From Morella rubra (Eukaryota; Streptophyta; Magnoliopsida; Fagales; Myricaceae), in contig CM025849.1 of the NCBI GenBank assembly GCA_003952965.2, forward strand, positions 32,895,949 through 32,959,948: a stretch of 64,000 nt of DNA. Reading direction: 5' to 3'. The notes under the pieces were generated by a model. The model worked only from the letters and a program-made list of their open reading frames with translations. It did not search any database and was not told the DNA's origin. A program made the position numbers and the translations under genes. Below are positions 46,630 through 58,299 of this stretch, piece after piece. Each line of letters opens with the position of its first letter. The first letter of the stretch is position 1.

Positions 46630-47700
46630 ATAGGGAAGGTCTATGACTTAAAGAAAGGTTGTAAGAGTAGAAATGAGTGGAGACTCACTCGAAGATGCAT
46701 GCAACAGCAGATACATGCTTGCTTCAGTGAATGTCATGCTCTAAAAATTTTAAACTTGTTAAGAATGATGTTGAGGAGACGGTTAATAGTGGCAGATGGA
46801 CTTATTTGGAAGATGGTAGTGCTTGAGAAGCAGAGTTTGTGAGGAAAAGGTATTAGGGTGGGACAAGATTGATTACACACTCTTGTTTATGTGTCCTGTT
46901 TATGAATCGTTTAGGTTTGCTTCTAAAAACAAGCTTGGTCTTGATTACACATATGACATGTGGGACTCTAGGATTGACAGTGTAAAAGTGGGATCTATCA
47001 ACATGAAAGGTTGGTGGAAACATAAGGAATTTTTATTCGGTAGTGCACAAAAACTGGTTGATTGGTGAGACAAAAGTGACACCACTTCATTGCTTGGCGC
47101 ATTCATTGAATCTGATGGGACCTCTGAGCTCCAAAATGCCTAATATTTTTTGGATTTTGTAGTTGAACTTAGATCAACAGTATATAGCGGTAGCTTGAGC
47201 TCTCACAAGGAGCTTTCATGTCTCTCTTTCTAGGTGCTAGAGCTCAATTTTGCTTAATCAGGCCTCCTAGCTGTGTTACTACCATTAAGGACATAGAAAC
47301 TTCATGTGAAAAGAACAAATAAGAAAATATCTTGCAGATCCTGAGGAGCATAGAAAGGTTAAGAGTGGGAATAAGAGTGGGAAAGTTTTTGGCAGCTTTG
47401 GAAGAGTGTCAAAATCATGATCCCTTTCTTGATAGAGGAACTTAGATCCACAGAGGCGGTGGATATCTCCATAGCTCTTCTGTGCTCAAACAAAGTTAGC
47501 CTGCGAAGCTGCTTGGACAACCTTGTTCCTATGTTGCAGTGAGAGGAATTGGAGGACGTGTTTGTTTATATGCTCTACTAATAGGGACTAGATAAATTCA
47601 CTATGTGCTGAAGATTTAATATTTGTGCACCCGATATTCGTCTTTTGTCAGAAACAAGTCCACAATACGTGCAAGGAGATACTGTTTGCTTTTGAACTTT
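46630..47700 (+). pseudogene. hAT-family (DUF659-type) transposase remnant, copy 2
   Basis: Nearly identical to 29270-30345. The best open part is 46823-47068 (LGWDKIDYTLLFMCPVYES, YDMWDSRIDSVKVGS, WWKHKEF); one stop present in copy 1 (TGA after NMKG) is TGG here. C-terminal pieces (CSERNWRTCLF, LLSETSPQYVQGDT) lie at 47530-47690. An extra run of C (46598-46607) differs from copy 1. Non-functional. Confidence 0.75.
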
Positions 47701-47705
47701 TGAGT

Positions 47706-48202
47706 GAAGCGCTTTATTTTCTACTGTCACTATCTACATCTGAATGTTCTTTATAATGCACTAGTGCACAGGTGCAAGATCAGCACCATAATGTGCTTTT
47801 GTCTCAAGTGTGGATTGTTGAGCTGAACTTTGGGCTAGAGTAGTAGTCTTAATGCATTGTGTAAGTCCACTCTTTGTTACCCCAGATGCCCTCTGCTGTC
47901 TATTGGGAAGTTATCTATGTCTTTTGTCTCATAACTGAATTCATCCAAGCAGCATTGAGCTTTGTGGAACCGTTATGCATTCTGTATATATGCTGTAAAT
48001 CTATAATCCAATAACAATTAGTAGATTTACTTTTAGATTGATGTTCAGATGCCTGACATGCTGTTGAGTCTTAGTCACCTTTTTTACTATTGCGGTCACA
48101 CATATTTTGTACTTCTCATATATTATATTGAACCTGGTCCAGAAGCTTGTAATATAGAATGGCACCTTAATATGCTAAGTGCCAACGAACTTGATTCGTT
48201 CG

Positions 48203-48249
<47 letters not shown>

Positions 48250-48600
48250 TGGTTTTCCTGTATTGTCTCCATCTTCTGTCATTGTTAGTTCCAATAGCAA
48301 CTTGAAATGTTTTAAAATGCTTTAACTGTGTCCGAGTTTTGAGGAAAACTGCCTCTCCCAATTTTCAAGAGCTAAAGAATGCCTGATAGTAATGTCACTG
48401 AATATTTTCTCCAAGAAAAATTGTTTTGCTTAGGTTATATTACATTTATACTCTAATTTTGCAGGAAGATTGTCATGTCTTCTACTGTGATGATATTGCA
48501 TTGATCTGGAGTCTGGACCACGGGACAGTATGCTTCTCCTACTCTCTGAAAATCTACGTGAAACAAAGGGCAACTTTGCTATTTAAGTTACATATTCCTT
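47706..48600. other. Non-coding stretch with a long T-run and a possible stray exon
   Basis: Contains about 40 T at 48205-48244. An acceptor-like tttgcag ends at 48464 and is followed by an open EDCHVFYCDDIALIWSLDH reading to about 48530. I cannot assign this to a family, and no clear donor follows. The right edge abuts a SCAB1 exon 9 copy. Confidence 0.35.
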
Positions 48601-49772
48601 GGCTGGTTTGGGAAGCTATGCGGAGGCACTTGTGTGGAGACATGGTGTTGAATTCAATGTATGTTATTCTAACCCTTTGCAAAACTTCAGTTTTCCTACT
48701 AAACTAAATGTATGCCAGCTTCAATGTGTTCCAACACTAGAGTAGTTTTTTGTTATGAACATATGAAGTGTTGTATATTGGGTACGTGCATCATTTCCAT
48801 TGGTTTCTTCTCGGGCCTACACCATTCTACTTTGGTGTGCATTGTTAGTCATGGGTAAAGGTCAGACTGGGCTGACATCCATTGGTTGAGTCGTGATTAG
48901 TCAATTTCTGCCTAGTCGGAACTCAGGTCTACATCAGGGCCCCATAGATGTGGCATTCTGATACTTCTTTTGAAAGCAAAAACAAAAATTCACATAAGAA
49001 AATAAGATGCCAGGTCACATAAAGCAGGTTGGAGGGTTGCCCAAGGGCTAAGTGACTCAAAAGACCATAAGTTCTTGGAATGAGCATGCAGAAATCAACA
49101 ATACTTCTCAGACCCTGTTATAATAGGAAAGGGGAAAGAGGATCCCCTGTCGATACATTCAAGAATAAGTAAAATGAAGGCCTTCTTGGGCCTACACCTC
49201 GTGAGGCAAAGTTTGTTGAAAGTGCATTTATAGATTTATTTTTTATTTTTGGGTAAGTGATTTTTTTTTTTTTTTGAAGTAGCTATCCATTGTTACCTTT
49301 CCTATGACAAACAACTTGTACATTATCGGTTCTTATTTTGAACAAAAAATAATTTATATTTGACAGGTTCTGATAGTTTTGGTGTCTACAATTTACCTAT
49401 TATGTAAGTTGTGATAATGAATTAGTCCTGTATGTTTGCGAATGGTTTGTACCTCAAGAAAGAGGGTAGGAGCAGGAGCAAGTTGAGATCTACATGTCCA
49501 ATCATCCTCTTCTCCAGTGTTCTAGGAAGACCTCTTAGTAAGGCAACTTTGGTTTATGCCGGTGCAAGTTGAGATGCACCTGCCAATCATCTTTTTATCC
49601 AGAGAACTCATAGTAAAGCGGGAGTTTCCTTTTTGTGAAGGAGGAATTGGGAAAGCTGTTTCATGTGTTGGCAGAGGAGAAATGGCAAGATTTTGGGGTA
49701 AGGTAAAAGGATTAGAAAAGCAGGTTTTTCTGCATAGGGGTCGGGATTCTGAAGGGGCGAGATGCAAAGTAG

Positions 49773-50202
49773 ATATTAGAATGAGAGAAATTGGAAGAGA
49801 TTTCAAATGGATGCAGATCTGGTTTGATGGTGTGATTAGGTATAGCATGACCATGTATGTAGGTTTCAGCCTATTGAAACGTGCCATGTCCTTACGTTAG
49901 TATCGATTAAGGGTGTTTCGGAATTTTTAGAGGGCCATGTTGGCCACTTAGGTTCATATCAGTTTCCTAACCCCATAAACTAAGCAATATTAGAATGAGC
50001 GAGATTGGAAGAGATTTCAAAGGGGTGCAGATCTAGTTTGAGGGTGTGATTAGGTATAGCATGACCATGTATTTAGGTTTCAGCCTATTGAAACGTGCCA
50101 TGTCCATATGTTGTATTCGATTAAGGGTGTTTCGGAATTTTTAGAGGGCCATGTTGGCCACTTAGGTGCATATCGGTTTCCTAACCCCTTAAACTAAGCA
50201 CT
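49773..50202. repeat. Tandem duplication of 214 bases within SCAB1 fragment F
   Basis: 49773-49986 and 49987-50202 both start ATATTAGAATGAG and end at CATAAACTAAGCA or CTTAAACTAAGCA. The functional SCAB1 intron has only one copy (13560-13775), so the duplication is private to this fragment. Confidence 0.8.
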
Positions 50203-50588
50203 GAATACTGTTTTTTTTTTTTTTTTGTTATTTCCGACACCAAACTCAACTGCCAGACATGACGGGACAGATCGAAATCAACTGATTCTTTATTTCAGTT
50301 ATTCGGTTGTTTTATCCAGTTTCATTCAAATCCTATTAATGATTATTTTATGTGTTCTGAATTTATTGGGGTTTAGCTCATAATATTTCATCACCTGCAA
50401 ATCTGTTCTCTTTTAACTTTTGTTGTTCGCACTTTGCAGGTAGTTGTTACCCAGATGAATGGTAGAAATTACCCATCAGAATCCATTCATGTGCTTCATG
50501 TAGGAAAGATGAGGATAAAACTCTCTAAAGGAAATGCAACAATTGCTAAGGAAATACTGTTCCTCGTCAATGCAGGTATCTCAGATTT

Positions 50589-50591
50589 TAA
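50589..50591. repeat. TAA target-site duplication, left
   Basis: Pairs with 59161-59163. Removing the element and one TAA restores the SCAB1 intron 10 sequence read at 14161-14190. Confidence 0.88.
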
Positions 50592-50969
50592 GAGGACGTT
50601 CGTTTTAAAAAAATTCTCAGAATTCAAGTAGAATTCTGAATTCTGCAAACCGAACAAGTTTTGAACGTGAAAGCCTTCCACACTTGTATACTATTTGCGT
50701 TTGCAAATTACACACGTAACCTCTGGTTACATGTGACAGACGCTACTCAACGAAGGGCAAAAAGGGTATTAAAACCAAATCATTAAACACTCGATTCTAC
50801 CGCATTAATTATATTGTACGCAGATTGATGGAAATGCCCCTATTATTGCCATTTCATGTTGATCAGTGATTTGGTCGATTTTGGAATTTCAGCCCCTCTA
50901 AACTGACAACAGCAGTTACCTATCTCCCGCTGAGCCCTTCCCCTTTGACGTGAAACGAAACCTGCAACC

Positions 50970-51212
50970 CGTACTCTAACGGCAGGATGACTAGACGGCC
51001 GACTGAAAAACCCGTACTCCATCGTGAAGACGCTTCTGAACGAAGACGAAACCTTGTGCCGAACGTTGAAGCTGTTTTTCAGAGGAGGAGGAGAAGGGCC
51101 TCTGTACAACCCAACCAGCGTACCCCAGGCAGCCGAACCCGGTCTTCCTCTAGCGGCATCAACTCTGCAGCGACGGCACCGACTACCCGCTTCAGTCTTC
51201 GCAACCAGGTCA
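50970..51212 (+). other. Possible first (leader) exon of a Harbinger gene
   Basis: GC-richer than the surroundings. It has an open Arg/Ser/Pro-rich frame from 50987 (VEAVFQRRRRRASVQP) that ends at a donor-like CAG|GTCAGT at about 51209. It could be an untranslated or short coding first exon feeding ORF1. No domain is recognised. Confidence 0.3.
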
Positions 51213-51295
51213 GTCTTTTTCACCTCTAGCCGCCTCTGTCTATCTCGATCTCCTGCTGTATCTGCATGGATGGTTGTATCTCCAATTTGCCGAGG

Positions 51296-51298
<3 letters not shown>

Positions 51299-51334
<36 letters not shown>
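51299..51334. repeat. (GA)n microsatellites
   Basis: About 17 AG/GA units here, and a second shorter run at 51564-51590, both in the leader part of the Harbinger element. Confidence 0.9.
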
Positions 51335-51337
<3 letters not shown>

Positions 51338-51339
51338 TA

Positions 51340-53640
51340 GGTTTTGATTTCTGGAAACTTGCCGAGAAATAGAGGACTTGGTTCGGATGGTTGGTACCGG
51401 CATATCAAATATATGTGTTTGTGGGATTCAGGTTTTTGGTAGTGGTAGCCTGCTAGGGTCGGGCTTATCCCGACGAGAAAATCCTCTCATTCCCGCTTTC
51501 CCGCTTATTCTTGAATCTCATCAGTAGAAAGTCATAGGAGGGGAGAGGACAGTGATAGAAAGCACAGAGAGAGAGAGAGAGAGAGAGAGGGAGGGAGACA
51601 GTGAGAAAGGTATGTGGAAGGGACGCCCATCTCTAAATTTGAGGTGAGATGCAGGGATCCATTTGTCTTCTGTTCACTTGTTCCTTGAGTTGAGTTCTTT
51701 CCGTGAATTGAGTTTGATTTAGATCCATTTGTCTTTTGTTCTTGGTTCCTTGAGTTGAGTGGCTTCCGTTTGATTTACTGGGTTTTTTCCGTCTGTTCTT
51801 GCTTCTGATTTGATTAAACTGTGGTTTACCACGCTCTGAAAGTGAGAGTGGGATTACAAATCAGCTAAAGGAGGAAACTATTTTTTTTCTTGAAAGCTAA
51901 AGGAGGAAACTAGGATGCAATTGCAGAGTTAAATGTGTTTCTGATCTGTCCACTCGTAGATCACTAGACATGTCCTCACACGCGCCAACTCTCTCTCTCC
52001 GTCTCTGTGTCTTTTCTACTAACTTCTTCCATTCCACTCGGTTCCATGCTTCTTCAGCCTTTATTAGTCAAAGAGAGAGAGGAATTCTGTTGGGCAGATA
52101 TAGAAGAGACAGTGAGGTTTCAATGAAAGAGGAGGGGAAGATGGTCTTGAATTCTAGGTTTTGTTTTGTGGTTTCTCGGTGATGACAAGCTTGTGCTTTT
52201 TTGAGGAGGTTGACTTGGTCTCTCTATTTCGTTGCTCTTCATCACTGCATGTGCTTGATTTGGATTAGCAAGAAGTACACATGGTAACAATATGACAGTT
52301 TTGTGTCTACTGAGCAAAATATATGTTCGTTTTTCAAATGGAAGATGGACAGAATGATTAATTTCACAAAGTGCAAGCTGTAGTTAGACAATATGATTAA
52401 ATTATCAAACCAAGTAGCTTTTTAGCAATCAATGAAAGCAGAGGGACCATTTTGCTCGGAGTAAATTGGCTGTAGAACATGTATTACAAACATTCTGAAG
52501 AATCTATACCTGCACTTCGTATATGGGGCATACCTCTGGTTCACATATGCAATGACTATATTCCAGTCTAAAAATGTATTTAACAAGGCATATCTGCTGA
52601 TTGGCCGTTTTGTGTGCAGCTCACATTGGTCTTTTTATAGAAACGTCTTTAAAAAGGAAATTTTTTAAGTTATTTGCATTTGGAATGCTGAAAGAGGGAG
52701 GAGGGAGTAGGATACAAAATCTTAGGATTAATTCTTTTCTTTTCTTTAGGAGAGATTGTGTATTTGTGCTGAACTTCATCTTATTTTGGTGAGAGACTAT
52801 CCTTTAGATTGCCATTACAAAATTCACTTCTTTTCTGGAAATTCTGGTTTCTTCTAAATGTGTGGCATTTTTTCGTTCTACTCAAGGAAATACTAATGAA
52901 AGTGATTTTCCAGTACATAATTGCTGCTTTTTTTTCGGTTCCCTGTTCTTAATAATGTATTAGATTCCCTGGAGTACATTATTAAGATATTGTGTAAGAT
53001 ATTGTTATTCTTACATTGCACCAAAATCTTTGCTGTATGCGCCAAAATTTTCATTGTGTAAGATATTGTTATTCTTCTTTGTATGAGAACTTGATTTCAT
53101 TCAATTTGTATATGCAGCGCCATTTTCTGAGGTCCGGAAAAGAAAGGATCATTCAGTGCAACCCTCGTCCTCCACTGCAACTCGAGTCACGGTGTGTAAA
53201 AGAAAACACTCCTTCTAAATAGGGCTTTTAAGACACAACTTATTAACTACGCATGTGTAGATATTGGGTGATGATTGATCATGCATAAATATTTGTGATA
53301 AATTTGCCGACTCATCCATATCTGCTTTTGCATCGACATTCACTTGATGAAATGTTTAATTCTTGTGATTTTTATGTGAGGTGATTCATGATAGAGTTCT
53401 TGAGTGTAGGACAAGGCTTTCCTTGAACTTCTTTGCATTTCACATCCACAAGCAGATTCGTGATTGCCATATCCTGAGCATGATGTTCGGAATTTCTTTT
53501 GTATATGGTGTGAATATTCTGGGAAATTAAATATAAAAAACAGAACAGGGAAACTACCATTTTGGATTATTAGTGCATTAACTGTAGGTCTAAGTAGTTA
53601 AATTACTCATTATGGTTTGTGCGTCCTTTTCAATTAGGCT
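51340..53640. other. Harbinger left non-coding region
   Basis: About 2.3 kb with no recognisable domain. It is probably intron and leader DNA of ORF1; an acceptor TTAG at 53634-53637 lies seven bases before the ORF1 start codon. Confidence 0.4.
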
Positions 53641-53643
53641 TCA

Positions 53644-54588
53644 ATGTCATCATCGAAAACCCTTTGGCGAGATGAGCAACGCGTGACGAGGCTCATTGAA
53701 CTAGCCATTGCTGAGTTCAACGCAGGACGTGTGAAAAATGGCAAACTAGGAGCACCCAACTACGAATCTATAGCTGCTATTATGAGTGTTGATGTGCCCA
53801 TCTTGGATGCGCAAAAAATTAAAACTAAGTTGGACAATCTGCAACTGAGTTTAGGATGTTCGAGGACCTAAAAGAGAGGACCGGGTTTGGATGGAATCCT
53901 GAAACCAAAATCGTGACAGCAAACGTTGAACATTGGTCTGCACTTATTCAAGTGAGTTTCACTACTACCACGTAACTCATCTATTTATCAGTCATCTAAT
54001 TATCAGTTACTTAGTTGAATCGTCATAACGGGAGTGCTACTTTTCCACGTGCAGATCGACGACAAATATGCCAAATTCATGGGTCGAGGGTTAGACCATT
54101 ATGACGATTTGTGTTATATATTTGGTAACAACACCGCCAGCGGCCTCTACCGCTATGCACCCTCCCAAGATCCTGCTACTAGTGACGAGGAGCAACGTCT
54201 TTATGATGCAGCCCTTGGTAGGGCTGCACGAAGCAGTGCGGGCTGCTTCCCCTTCACCCCGGCGAAGGTTCAAGTGGGAGCGGAAGCGTCCATCTCCCAC
54301 GCCTTCCTCGGATCGCGTAAGATGCGATCCGGAGAGTCTCTAAATGATTCATTCGAAGAGGCATCTGAAAACTTCTTGCGTGTCAGGGCGGAACGGATTG
54401 CAAACTCTAACCTTTCGGAGCTCTCTAGTCAATGAGTGCGTCGATGCACTCATGGCTATTCAGCCTCCATTGGTCAAGAAGCCATGGGGAGGGCGATGGA
54501 CAGGATCATTCAAAGTTCGACATTTAGGCAAGCATTCTTGAGGCTCCCTGAGGAAGCACGTCGATCTTATGTGCTTTACCTAAAATAG
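53644..54588 (+). pseudogene. PIF/Harbinger ORF1: Myb/SANT-like DNA-binding protein, frameshifted
   Basis: In PIF/Harbinger elements this protein helps bring the transposase to the element ends. Exon 1 (53644-53951) starts MSSSKTLWRDEQRVTRLIEL, the first helix of a Myb/SANT-like domain. One base is missing near 53848, after which FRMFEDLKERTGFGWNPETK follows in the next frame, with a donor at 53952. Exon 2 (54055-54588) gives DKYAKFMGRGLDHYDDL, IFGNNTASGLYRY and TSDEEQRL, all typical of the family. Two bases are lost near 54417, where the partial copy at 54935 reads NLSWSSLVNECVD in frame. The tail AMGRAMDRIIQSSTF to VLYLK ends at TAG 54588. Confidence 0.83.
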
Positions 54589-55735
54589 GCTTCTATTTCA
54601 ACATGTGGCAACTTCTTGTGTTTTTCGTTTACTATTTAATTTGCTTTGTAATTTCACGTTATCGGCATGTGTGTATGAGAACCTTGATTTGTACGGACAT
54701 TTATTTCAGAGTTTTCATTGTGTTGTTTGGATTGTAATAATTATTACTTATGTAGACGGCTGTTGAACTATTTGTATGGAGATGTTATTTGAAAGTGGGA
54801 GACGGAAGCGTCCATCTCCCACGCTTTCCGGTGTCGGATCGCGTAAGATGCGATCCGGAGAGTCTTTAAATGATTCATTCGAAGAGGCATCTGAAAACTT
54901 CTTGCGTGTCAGGGCGGAACGGATTGCAAACTCTAACCTTTCCTGGAGCTCTCTAGTCAATGAGTGCGTCGATGCACAATTTTGACACATTGCACCATTT
55001 AACTACCAATTTTAACACTTTGCACCATTTATCAAATTTTCAACTAAAATGACGATAATGCCCATTGTTGTCAATTCATTAATTTCTCAAGGGTATTATT
55101 GTCAAATAGAGGGTGCAAAGTGTTTAATATCAGTAGTTGGAGGTGTAATGTGTCAAAGTAGTTTAGGTGCACATTGGTAGTTTGAGGGTGGCGATGGACA
55201 GGATCATTTAAAGTTCGACATTTAGGCAAGCACGCCTTCCAATGTCGGATCGCGTAAGATGCGATCCGGAGAGTCTCTAAATGATTCATTCGAAGAGGCA
55301 TCTGAAAACTTTTGCATGTCAGGGCGGAACGGATTGCAAACTCTAACCTTTCGGAGCTCTCTAGTCAATGAGTGCGTCGATGCACTCATGGCTATTCAGC
55401 CTCCATTGGTCAAGAAGCCATGGGGAGGGCGATGGACAGGATCATTCAAAGTTCGACATTTAGGCAAGCATTCTTGAGGCTCCCTGAGGAAGCACGTCGA
55501 TCTTATGTGCTTTACCTAAAATAGGCTTCTATTTCAACATGTGGCAACTTCTTGTGTTTTTCGTTTACTATTTAATTTGCTTTGTAATTTCACGTTATCG
55601 GCATGTGTGTATGAGAACCTTGATTTGTACGGACATTTATTTCAGAGTTTTCATTGTGTTGTTTGGATTGTAATAATTATTACTTATGTAGACGGCTGTT
55701 GAACTATTTGTATGGAGATGTTATTTGAATTGCTA
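54310..55735 (+). repeat. Three partial copies of the ORF1 3' end
   Basis: Module 1 is 54310-54790, module 2 is 54791-54975 (N-terminal part only) and module 3 is 55190-55735. All share gatgcgatccggagagtct, gaagaggcatctgaaaac and gggcggaacggattgcaaac; modules 1 and 3 also share the 3' untranslated part down to gagatgttatttgaa. A 210-base MITE splits module 2 from module 3. The spacing suggests an unequal-exchange duplication followed by the MITE insertion. Confidence 0.88.
54976..55189. mobile_element. Short MITE nested in the Harbinger element
   Basis: Contains inverted TTTGACACATTGCACC (left) and GGTGTAATGTGTCAAA (right), plus an inner inverted pair around AACACTTTGCACC and GGGTGCAAAGTGTT. 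This is the same family style as the MITE at 40301. It interrupts the duplicated ORF1 module. Confidence 0.65.
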
Positions 55736-55841
55736 TCGTATTTCATAATTTGGGCAATAGATGCGTTGTTTTGAGTATGCATTTGGACAATAGAATAGTT
55801 TTTTCAGAATTCTTTTTGTACATAATAATACTCGTACGTAA

Positions 55842-57465
55842 TTGTTTAATGTAGATTCAATGGATAATCATCACCAATTTAACTTTGACTTAAATGAGCC
55901 ATATGTCGCTGAAGATGAGGGGGCATACAACGTAGATGAAACATCTAACCCCGAACAAGAGGGGCCACATGAGTCGCAAGGGTCAGATGTGGACGAAGAA
56001 GTAGGATCTGTTGTAGGTGATACTACGACTACTTCTACAGAAGATTCGGATAACCCGGACAAAGGTGATGATGCAATTGCTTTGTATATAATTGAGGAGG
56101 TTCGAAGAAAAAGGGCACGCAGGGGATTCTACCGTCGTCGCCCAATCCCACAGAATACTTCCATTCTCACAGGAGCAATGCACCTTGCTGAGATCCTTAA
56201 TCACCCCAACGGTGTCGAATGTATAAACATATTCAGAATGTCGCAAACAACGTTCATGAACTTGGCACACTGCCTTCGTATATATGGACAGTTGAATGAA
56301 AAACATGTGAAGGTGGAAGAGGCGTTGGGTATGTTTCTATTCATCACTGCGTATGCCCATAAACAGCGGATTGCAGGCCATTTTTTCCAACACTCGCTAG
56401 ATACTGTACATCACCACGTTAAGCGTGTGTCGATGGCCCTGTGTAGAATGGCTAAACTTATCATACGGCCAAATCACATGACGGGAGTGCACCTGTACGT
56501 ACAAGGCAATCCTAAGTATTATCCTTGGTTTAAGGTACACGCCCGTTCAAATTAACTCTTGTTACATGTCGAAATATAATTCGTATAAACTGGATTACAC
56601 ACACGAACAATATTTTAACTCCTAATAATCACATGTAGGACTGCATCGGTGCTATTGATGGCACCTACATTAGTTGTTGGGTGCCCAAGAGGTTGCAAGA
56701 TGCATACCGATGTCGCAAAGGTTTTTATGCACAAAATGTGTTGTGCGTAGTAGACTTCTTGGGCATGTTAATGTTTGTTTATTGTGGTTGGGAAGGTACT
56801 GCGCATGATTCCTGGGTTTTCACAGACGCTATTACACGGCCGGAGAACAAGTTCCCGATGCCATACCCAGGTACGTTTATATATTACTGGCCGTCCTTTT
56901 GATACTACTATATATAGAAACGAGATCAATCCAAGCAGGGTTTTGGGATTAGAATAAAAACTTGAGAGTAGCTAACCTTACCTTTACGATGCAGGTTACT
57001 ATTACGTAGTAGATTCTAGGCCTTCCATGTCTAGATGGATTTCTATCGCTTCACAGACGGGTTAGATATCATCTATCCCGCTTTCGAGAGTCTGGTGAGC
57101 CAACCGGACCGAAAGAGCTATTTAACTATCGACATTCGTCGCTGCGTAATATAGTGGAGCGAACGTTCGCCAAATTGAAAGGGAAGTTTAACATACTGAC
57201 GAAGATGCCACGATATTTTCTAGGGAGTCAGCGGAATATCATAATGGCATGTTGTGTTGTATTTAATTTCTTGATTCTACAAGGCGATCCAGAAGCCTTT
57301 GTTCCTAATTACGATAAGGTCATTGGACAAGACGTGGACGACGAGGGCAACTCTGGTCAGGTGTCTTCAAGTTATGAGCAAACGTTCAACCCAGCTAGTG
57401 CTGCCATAATGAGTGAAAAACATGATGAAATCACAGCGGCAATGTGGGCAGACAATACTCGCTAG
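55842..57465 (+). pseudogene. PIF/Harbinger transposase (HARBI1-like, DDE_Tnp_4), one frameshift
   Basis: It cuts and pastes the element. Exons are 55842-56534, 56639-56870 and 56995-57465, joined in phase, about 465 residues. The acidic N-terminus is followed by a helix-turn-helix-like region (NIFRMSQTTFMNLAHCLR, HKQRIAGHFFQHSLDTVHHH), then the catalytic domain. The three acids are visible: D in GAIDGTYI, D in GTAHDSWVF and E in NIVERTFAKLKGKF. A frameshift near 57025-57035 disrupts the VDSxxPCLDGFL segment between the second D and the E. The second methionine (55860, MDNHHQFNFDLNEPY) may be the true start. Apart from the shift the gene is well preserved, so the element is fairly young. Confidence 0.9.
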
Positions 57466-57754
57466 TTGATGGGTTCAAGTTTAAGAATAGTTTAAATGTA
57501 TTATAAATTCTACTGTGGTTTTGTAATTTTGAATGGGAAACAAAGACATGATCACTTATGTTTTCTCATCGTATCTGTCATTTTGTAGAACCCGTATGTT
57601 ATGCAATTAGTATAATTATATTTTACTAAAAAGTAATTAATAGGGGGTGGAAGATTGTTTTCCTGATTGTAAACCCATAATTGGTTCCAGACATCAAGCG
57701 TTTTTGGAACTTGTACTTAAAAGTGGTGTCTTTCACTGTTTGTTTGTACCCCAG

Positions 57755-58148
57755 ATGACATATAGAGCACCATACTGCAGCTGTGGAGCGGGGCGCATGC
57801 GTTTATACATGACTCGCACGGACAAAAATTATGGTTAGTGGTTTTTTCGATGTCCACTTCATGAAGTTTGTATTCAGTAAATCTGGGTAAATTTTTTCGC
57901 TCGTATCAACTCACCGGAGCAAAGAATTGGCTTTTTGCATGCAGGACCACCCAGGGAGTTTTTTGTGGGTCGAAGATGATAATGGGGAATTTCGCCATCA
58001 CCATGTTCGCGCACAACGTAGGGGTTCAAAGGACACAGTGGGAGACCGCAGCATATGGTTATTGTGCTTTGGATGCTGCGGTTGTGTTTGGTTGTTCCTT
58101 TTCCTGATGTTGATCGCCATATTTGTTATCTTTATTACCTTCCAGTAG
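57755..58148 (+). pseudogene. GRF-type zinc finger protein with C-terminal membrane segment, third gene of the Harbinger element
   Basis: Exon 1 (57755-57865) reads MTYRAPYCSCGAGRMRLYM, RTDKNYG, an in-frame TAG (57836), then WFFRCPLHE. The donor is at 57866 and the acceptor ends at 57944. Exon 2 (57945-58148) reads DHPGSFLWVEDDNGEF, a basic stretch, then a hydrophobic segment of about 25 residues (LFLFLMLIAIFVIFI) near the TAG. This is the zf-GRF layout (CxCG, NxGRxFFxCP, FxW) seen in plant GRF-TM proteins, and in other proteins the domain binds single-stranded nucleic acid. The stop lies where the family has arginine. It is in the same orientation as the transposase and 290 bases after it. 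Confidence 0.72.
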
Positions 58149-58299
58149 ATGGTTTGTACGATGGAATTGGTTTTTGTTTGTATGGGTAGAAGTTGTTTTG
58201 GTCACTTCTTATGAAGACACAGCGGTTATGCAGGACATTAACAGTTGCTGTTAATATTATATGTTTATTATAATGAATCTATTTCAGGTGGCCATTTAA

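Larger units (their letters stand above)
48601..50591 (+). pseudogene. SCAB1 fragment F: exon 9, intron 9, exon 10
   Basis: 48601-48658 is exon 9 without its acceptor, with changes V to A, R to W and D to G, followed by the normal donor. Intron 9 follows without the TRIM; the empty site is near 49575. 50440-50575 is exon 10 with a kept acceptor and donor, but one base is inserted (GGAAATACTG), which shifts the frame. It continues 16 bases into intron 10, where the PIF/Harbinger element is inserted. Confidence 0.85.

Noticed and set aside
48167..48361. Frame with a long lysine or phenylalanine run
   Set aside because: It is produced by the 40-base T-run.
50843..51403. - strand open frame of 186 codons in the Harbinger leader
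   Set aside because: It includes a serine/leucine run made by the (GA)n microsatellite and overlaps a more plausible + strand exon. No domain is visible.
51970..52182. Open frame that might start an additional Harbinger gene
   Set aside because: It has a serine/phenylalanine-rich composition, no splice continuity and no recognised domain.
54101..54343. Alternative-frame reading inside ORF1 exon 2
   Set aside because: The frame at 54055 onward matches the Myb/SANT-like family (TSDEEQRL and others), so this is a shadow.
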